A stretch of DNA of 64,000 nucleotides from Bacillota bacterium (GTDB lineage: Bacteria > Bacillota > Clostridia > Lachnospirales > Anaerotignaceae), in NCBI GenBank assembly GCA_017534115.1, contig JAFWDD010000087.1, positions 17,771 through 81,770 on the forward strand, given 5' to 3'. Positions within the stretch are counted from its first letter, which is position 1; each line of letters begins with the position of its first letter. The notes under the pieces were generated by a model that was given only the letters and a program-made list of their open reading frames with translations, made no database searches and had not been told where the DNA came from. This document shows, in pieces, positions 61,226 to 64,000 of the stretch. A program made the translations under genes and the position numbers.

Positions 61226-62104
61226 ATGGAGTTTTTGGAAAAGCTTAAAGAATACATCGATATTACGGACAAGGGACTGGACAGATATCTTCCCAAAGAG
61301 GACGTTTATCCTGAAATACTTCATAAGGCAATGCGGTACAGTGTTTTTGCCGGAGGAAAGAGGATAAGGCCCGTAATGCTTCTGGCTTCCTGCGAGGCTT
61401 TTGGCGGGAATGCGGATAGGGCCGTGCCTTTTGCCTGCGCAATGGAAATGATACATACATATTCCCTTATTCATGACGATCTTCCCGCAATGGATAATGA
61501 TGATTACAGGCGTGGAAGGCTTACCAACCACAAAGTTTACGGTGAAGCAATGGCTATACTTGCGGGAGACGGACTTCTGTCATGGGCATTTGAGCTTATG
61601 GCGAAAGAATCGGTTAAAAATCCTCTCGGCATAAGAGCTATGGCGGAGATAGCCGAAGGCGCGGGAATAAACGGAATGGTCCGAGGCCAGGTTTCCGACG
61701 TAATAAACGAAAACAAGGAAATAGATGAAGATACACTGAAGTTTATTCATAATAATAAAACAGGAGCAATGATAAAGGCGTCCTTTGCGGCCGGAGCCGT
61801 TTTAGGCGGAGCCGGTGAAGAGGATGTAAACAAGCTCATTGCCGTAGGAGAAAACATAGGGCTGGGTTTCCAGATTCAGGATGATATTTTGGATGTTACC
61901 GGAACATTTGAAACTCTGGGAAAACCCATAAACAGTGACGAAAAGAACCATAAGACAACGTTTGTGTCTGTTTACGGATTGGAAAGATCCGGACAAATGG
62001 CAGAAAACGCATTCAAAAAAGCGGAAAATATTCTTAAAGAGATATCCGGAAACTCGGATTTCCTCATTGGACTTACAAAGTACATCTCCAAAAGAGAGTG
62101 CTGA
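61226..62104 (+). CDS. ispA: Polyprenyl (farnesyl/geranyl) diphosphate synthase
   Basis: A 292-residue prenyltransferase. The first Asp-rich motif is HDDLPAMDNDDYRRG, and the second is QIQDDILDVTG. GGKRIRPVML precedes the first motif. The two residues before the first motif suggest a short-chain (C15-C20) product. It lies between xseB and a PAP2-like gene, with dxs further downstream, the usual arrangement of the isoprenoid genes in Firmicutes. Confidence 0.94.
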   Translation: MEFLEKLKEYIDITDKGLDRYLPKEDVYPEILHKAMRYSVFAGGKRIRPVMLLASCEAFGGNADRAVPFACAMEMIHTYSLIHDDLPAMDNDDYRRGRLTNHKVYGEAMAILAGDGLLSWAFELMAKESVKNPLGIRAMAEIAEGAGINGMVRGQVSDVINENKEIDEDTLKFIHNNKTGAMIKASFAAGAVLGGAGEEDVNKLIAVGENIGLGFQIQDDILDVTGTFETLGKPINSDEKNHKTTFVSVYGLERSGQMAENAFKKAENILKEISGNSDFLIGLTKYISKREC

Positions 62105-62118
62105 AAAGGGGAATGTTT

Positions 62119-62550
62119 ATGGAGTTTATAAAACAGCTTTTTAGAAATCAGTTTATATGGATATCGGTGCTTTCGTGGTTTATTGCTCAGGCAGGCAAAA
62201 TATTTACGAATTATTTCCAGACGAAAGAATTCGACATCGGAAAGCTTATAGGTTCGGGAGGTATGCCCAGTTCGCATTCTGCGCTGGTCATGTCTCTGGC
62301 TGTGAGAATAGGCAGGGTTTTCGGCTTTGATTCGGTACATTTTGCCATATCTATGATTTTGAGCTTCATAGTAATGTATGACGCGGCAGGAGTAAGACGT
62401 GACGCGGGTAAACAGGCGAAAGCCATAAATATGTTATTTCAACACTCTGACATAACATTTGAGGAACAGCTCAGAGAGCTTGTGGGACACACTCCCATCC
62501 AGGTTTTTGCAGGTGCGATACTGGGCGGAATAATAGCGTGTGTGATTTGA
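62119..62550 (+). CDS. Divergent PAP2-family membrane protein (YuiD-like)
   Basis: A 143-residue membrane protein with the family core GGMPSSHSALVMSLAVRIG and MYDAAGVRRDAGKQA. It resembles acid phosphatase/vanadium haloperoxidase relatives of the PAP2 type; a role as undecaprenyl or prenyl diphosphate phosphatase is possible and would fit next to ispA, but is not shown. ATG 62119 follows AAGGGG at seven bases. Confidence 0.88.
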   Translation: MEFIKQLFRNQFIWISVLSWFIAQAGKIFTNYFQTKEFDIGKLIGSGGMPSSHSALVMSLAVRIGRVFGFDSVHFAISMILSFIVMYDAAGVRRDAGKQAKAINMLFQHSDITFEEQLRELVGHTPIQVFAGAILGGIIACVI

Positions 62551-62579
62551 TAAAAACGATGTGTGGACGGTGTTTTTAG

Positions 62580-64000
62580 TTGAAAAGAATTCTTGATAGT
62601 ATAAATTCTCCTGAAGATTTGCGGAAACTTAATAAAAGACAGCTTATAAGGCTGGCAAGAGAACTGAGAGTATATCTTGTGAAAACAGTTTCGGAAACAG
62701 GAGGACATCTGGCGTCAAATCTTGGCGTCGTTGAGCTTACGATAGCTCTTCATTATTGTTTTAATACTCCAAAAGATAAAATTGTATGGGACGTAGGCCA
62801 TCAGTCTTACGTTCATAAAATACTTACAGGCAGAAAACATGAGTTTAAAACTCTCAGAAAATTAGACGGATTAAGCGGATTCCCAAAACCGGATGAAAGT
62901 CCTTATGACTCATTTGGTACGGGACACAGTTCAACCTCCATATCTGCGGCGCTGGGAATGGCTTGTGCCAGAGATATTAAGGGCGGAAAAGAGAAAATAA
63001 TAGCGGTTATCGGAGACGGCTCCATGACAGGCGGACTTGCCTTTGAAGGACTTAATAACGCCGGTTTGAGCAATACGGACCTGATAATTGTTTTAAACGA
63101 CAACCAGATGTCAATATCGAAAAATGTAGGCGCTTTGTCCAATCATCTCGTAAACCTGCGTACAATGCCCAAATACCTTGAGGTAAAGGAAGATGTGCAC
63201 AATGCTCTGGACAATATGCCTGTTGTGGGCAAGGCCATATCCAAGACCATATCTGATGTTAAGGATGGTGTGAAATATGTGCTTCTGCCCGGAGTTATTT
63301 TCGAGGAGATGGGATTTAAGTATCTTGGACCCATAGACGGTAACGATATAGAAAGTCTGGTAAGGCTTTTCAGAAGCGCAAGGAATATGAAGGGACCTAT
63401 ACTTATTCATGTATGCACCCAAAAGGGCAAAGGATATGAGTTTGCCGAAGAGTCTCCCTGCAAATTCCACGGAATAGGCAAGTTTGATTACAGAACAGGC
63501 GAACCCTGCGACGCAAGCTCTGATGTTTCCAATTCGGAGGCATTCGGAAAGGCTCTTCTTAACGAAGCTTTGCAAAATGACAAAATAGTTGCGGTTTCAG
63601 CGTCTATGGCTGTAAGTACGGGCTTAAGTCCTTTCAAAAGAAATCTTGCCGAAAGATTTTTTGATGTGGGAATTGCGGAGCAGCATGCGGTCACATTTTC
63701 CGCGGGTATGGCAGCCAGCGGGTTCATACCTGTTTTTGCGGTATATTCCAGTTTTCTGCAGAGGGCTTATGACCAGATAATACATGATGTGTGCCTTCAG
63801 AATCTTCATGTGGTGTTTGCTGTTGACAGAGCCGGACTTGTGGGCGGAGACGGAGAGACCCATCAGGGAATATTTGATTTGTCTTTCCTTTCCCATATGC
63901 CCAACATGACTATACTTTCTCCCAGAGATAAAAATGAACTGGTGCAGATGGTGAATTTTGCCGTGAACCACAATGGTCCCGTGGCATTGAGATATGCCAG
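62580..64000 (+). CDS. dxs: 1-deoxy-D-xylulose-5-phosphate synthase (3' end beyond window)
   Basis: Thiamine-diphosphate enzyme of the methylerythritol phosphate pathway; about 473 of some 620 residues are in the window. VWDVGHQSYVHKILTGR, GTGHSSTSISAALGMA, the metal/ThDP motif GDGSMTGGLAFEGLNNAG and NDNQMSIS are intact, as are DVGIAEQHAVTFSAGMA and DRAGLVGGDGETHQG in the second half. A TTG start (62580-62582) is chosen; the upstream site GGACGGTG is weak. The gene runs off the right edge. Confidence 0.95.
   Translation, partial: MKRILDSINSPEDLRKLNKRQLIRLARELRVYLVKTVSETGGHLASNLGVVELTIALHYCFNTPKDKIVWDVGHQSYVHKILTGRKHEFKTLRKLDGLSGFPKPDESPYDSFGTGHSSTSISAALGMACARDIKGGKEKIIAVIGDGSMTGGLAFEGLNNAGLSNTDLIIVLNDNQMSISKNVGALSNHLVNLRTMPKYLEVKEDVHNALDNMPVVGKAISKTISDVKDGVKYVLLPGVIFEEMGFKYLGPIDGNDIESLVRLFRSARNMKGPILIHVCTQKGKGYEFAEESPCKFHGIGKFDYRTGEPCDASSDVSNSEAFGKALLNEALQNDKIVAVSASMAVSTGLSPFKRNLAERFFDVGIAEQHAVTFSAGMAASGFIPVFAVYSSFLQRAYDQIIHDVCLQNLHVVFAVDRAGLVGGDGETHQGIFDLSFLSHMPNMTILSPRDKNELVQMVNFAVNHNGPVALRYA

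Noticed and set aside
1..64000. CRISPR arrays, tRNA, rRNA, transposases or prophage
   Set aside because: None recognised on either strand; apart from the skin-like element no mobile DNA was seen.

Overview
The window looks like a chromosomal segment of a low-GC, anaerobic, spore-forming Firmicute of the class Clostridia. The evidence is AT-rich intergenic DNA, AGGAGG ribosome binding sites, several TTG and GTG starts, a full spoIIIA operon, spoIIGA-sigE, a split sigK, spoVB, hprK with a crh-like gene, and a crotonase of the butyryl-CoA type. The genus cannot be fixed from the sequence. No rRNA, tRNA, CRISPR array or classical insertion sequence was seen.

Layout. 1-3.0 kb, minus strand: murA, divIB and ftsZ (3' end of ftsZ outside the window). 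3.1-4.7 kb: a membrane-anchored HtrA protease. 4.8-8.1 kb, minus strand: sigK cut in two by a 2,585-bp skin-like element that carries a large serine recombinase, a small unknown gene and an MgtC/SapB membrane protein. 8.2-13.7 kb: a candidate small RNA, a GH13 amylase, an RluA-type pseudouridine synthase and ClpC. 13.7-15.0 kb: a long promoter region and a small lipoprotein with signs of very high expression. 15-17.8 kb, minus strand: a VanW-domain protein, sigE and spoIIGA. 17.9-22.2 kb: an unknown protein and AddA. 22.3-29.9 kb: HlyD-like protein, yggS, sepF, yggT, ylmH, lspA, rluD and a pyrB-pyrC pair in the position known from the Bacillus lsp-ylyB-pyr region. 30-34 kb: ftsY, an SLH/CAP surface protein and metA. 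34-36 kb, minus strand: a TetR regulator and an orphan solute-binding lipoprotein. 36-44.5 kb: polA, coaE, a lytic transglycosylase, a GalT-family protein, spoVB (minus) and uvrC. 44.6-48.6 kb: hprK, murB, rapZ, whiA and a crh-like gene. 48.8-50.3 kb: crotonase, then queT behind a structured leader. 50.3-53.7 kb, minus strand: an EPSP-synthase-like protein, an SGNH hydrolase/ProX fusion and trpS. 53.9-58.7 kb: spoIIIAA-AH. 58.9-64 kb: asp23-like, nusB, xseA, xseB, ispA, a PAP2-like membrane protein and the start of dxs.

How it fits together. Much of the window serves the mother-cell programme of sporulation: sigma-E and its protease SpoIIGA, the sigma-E-dependent spoIIIA channel operon, SpoVB, and late sigma-K, which must be assembled by DNA excision. 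The rest is mainly housekeeping: division, envelope, DNA repair, protein targeting and isoprenoid synthesis.

The most striking points are: (1) the very small sigK skin element, whose excision at a shared AATG restores the canonical sigma-K reading frame exactly; (2) an in-frame amber codon in spoIIIAC within an otherwise intact spoIIIA operon; (3) an aspartate-transcarbamylase-like and a dihydroorotase-like protein, adjacent and translationally coupled, both lacking key active-site residues; (4) an EPSP-synthase-like protein lacking its signature residues; (5) an SGNH hydrolase fused to a ProX-type tRNA-editing domain; and (6) several candidate structured RNAs.
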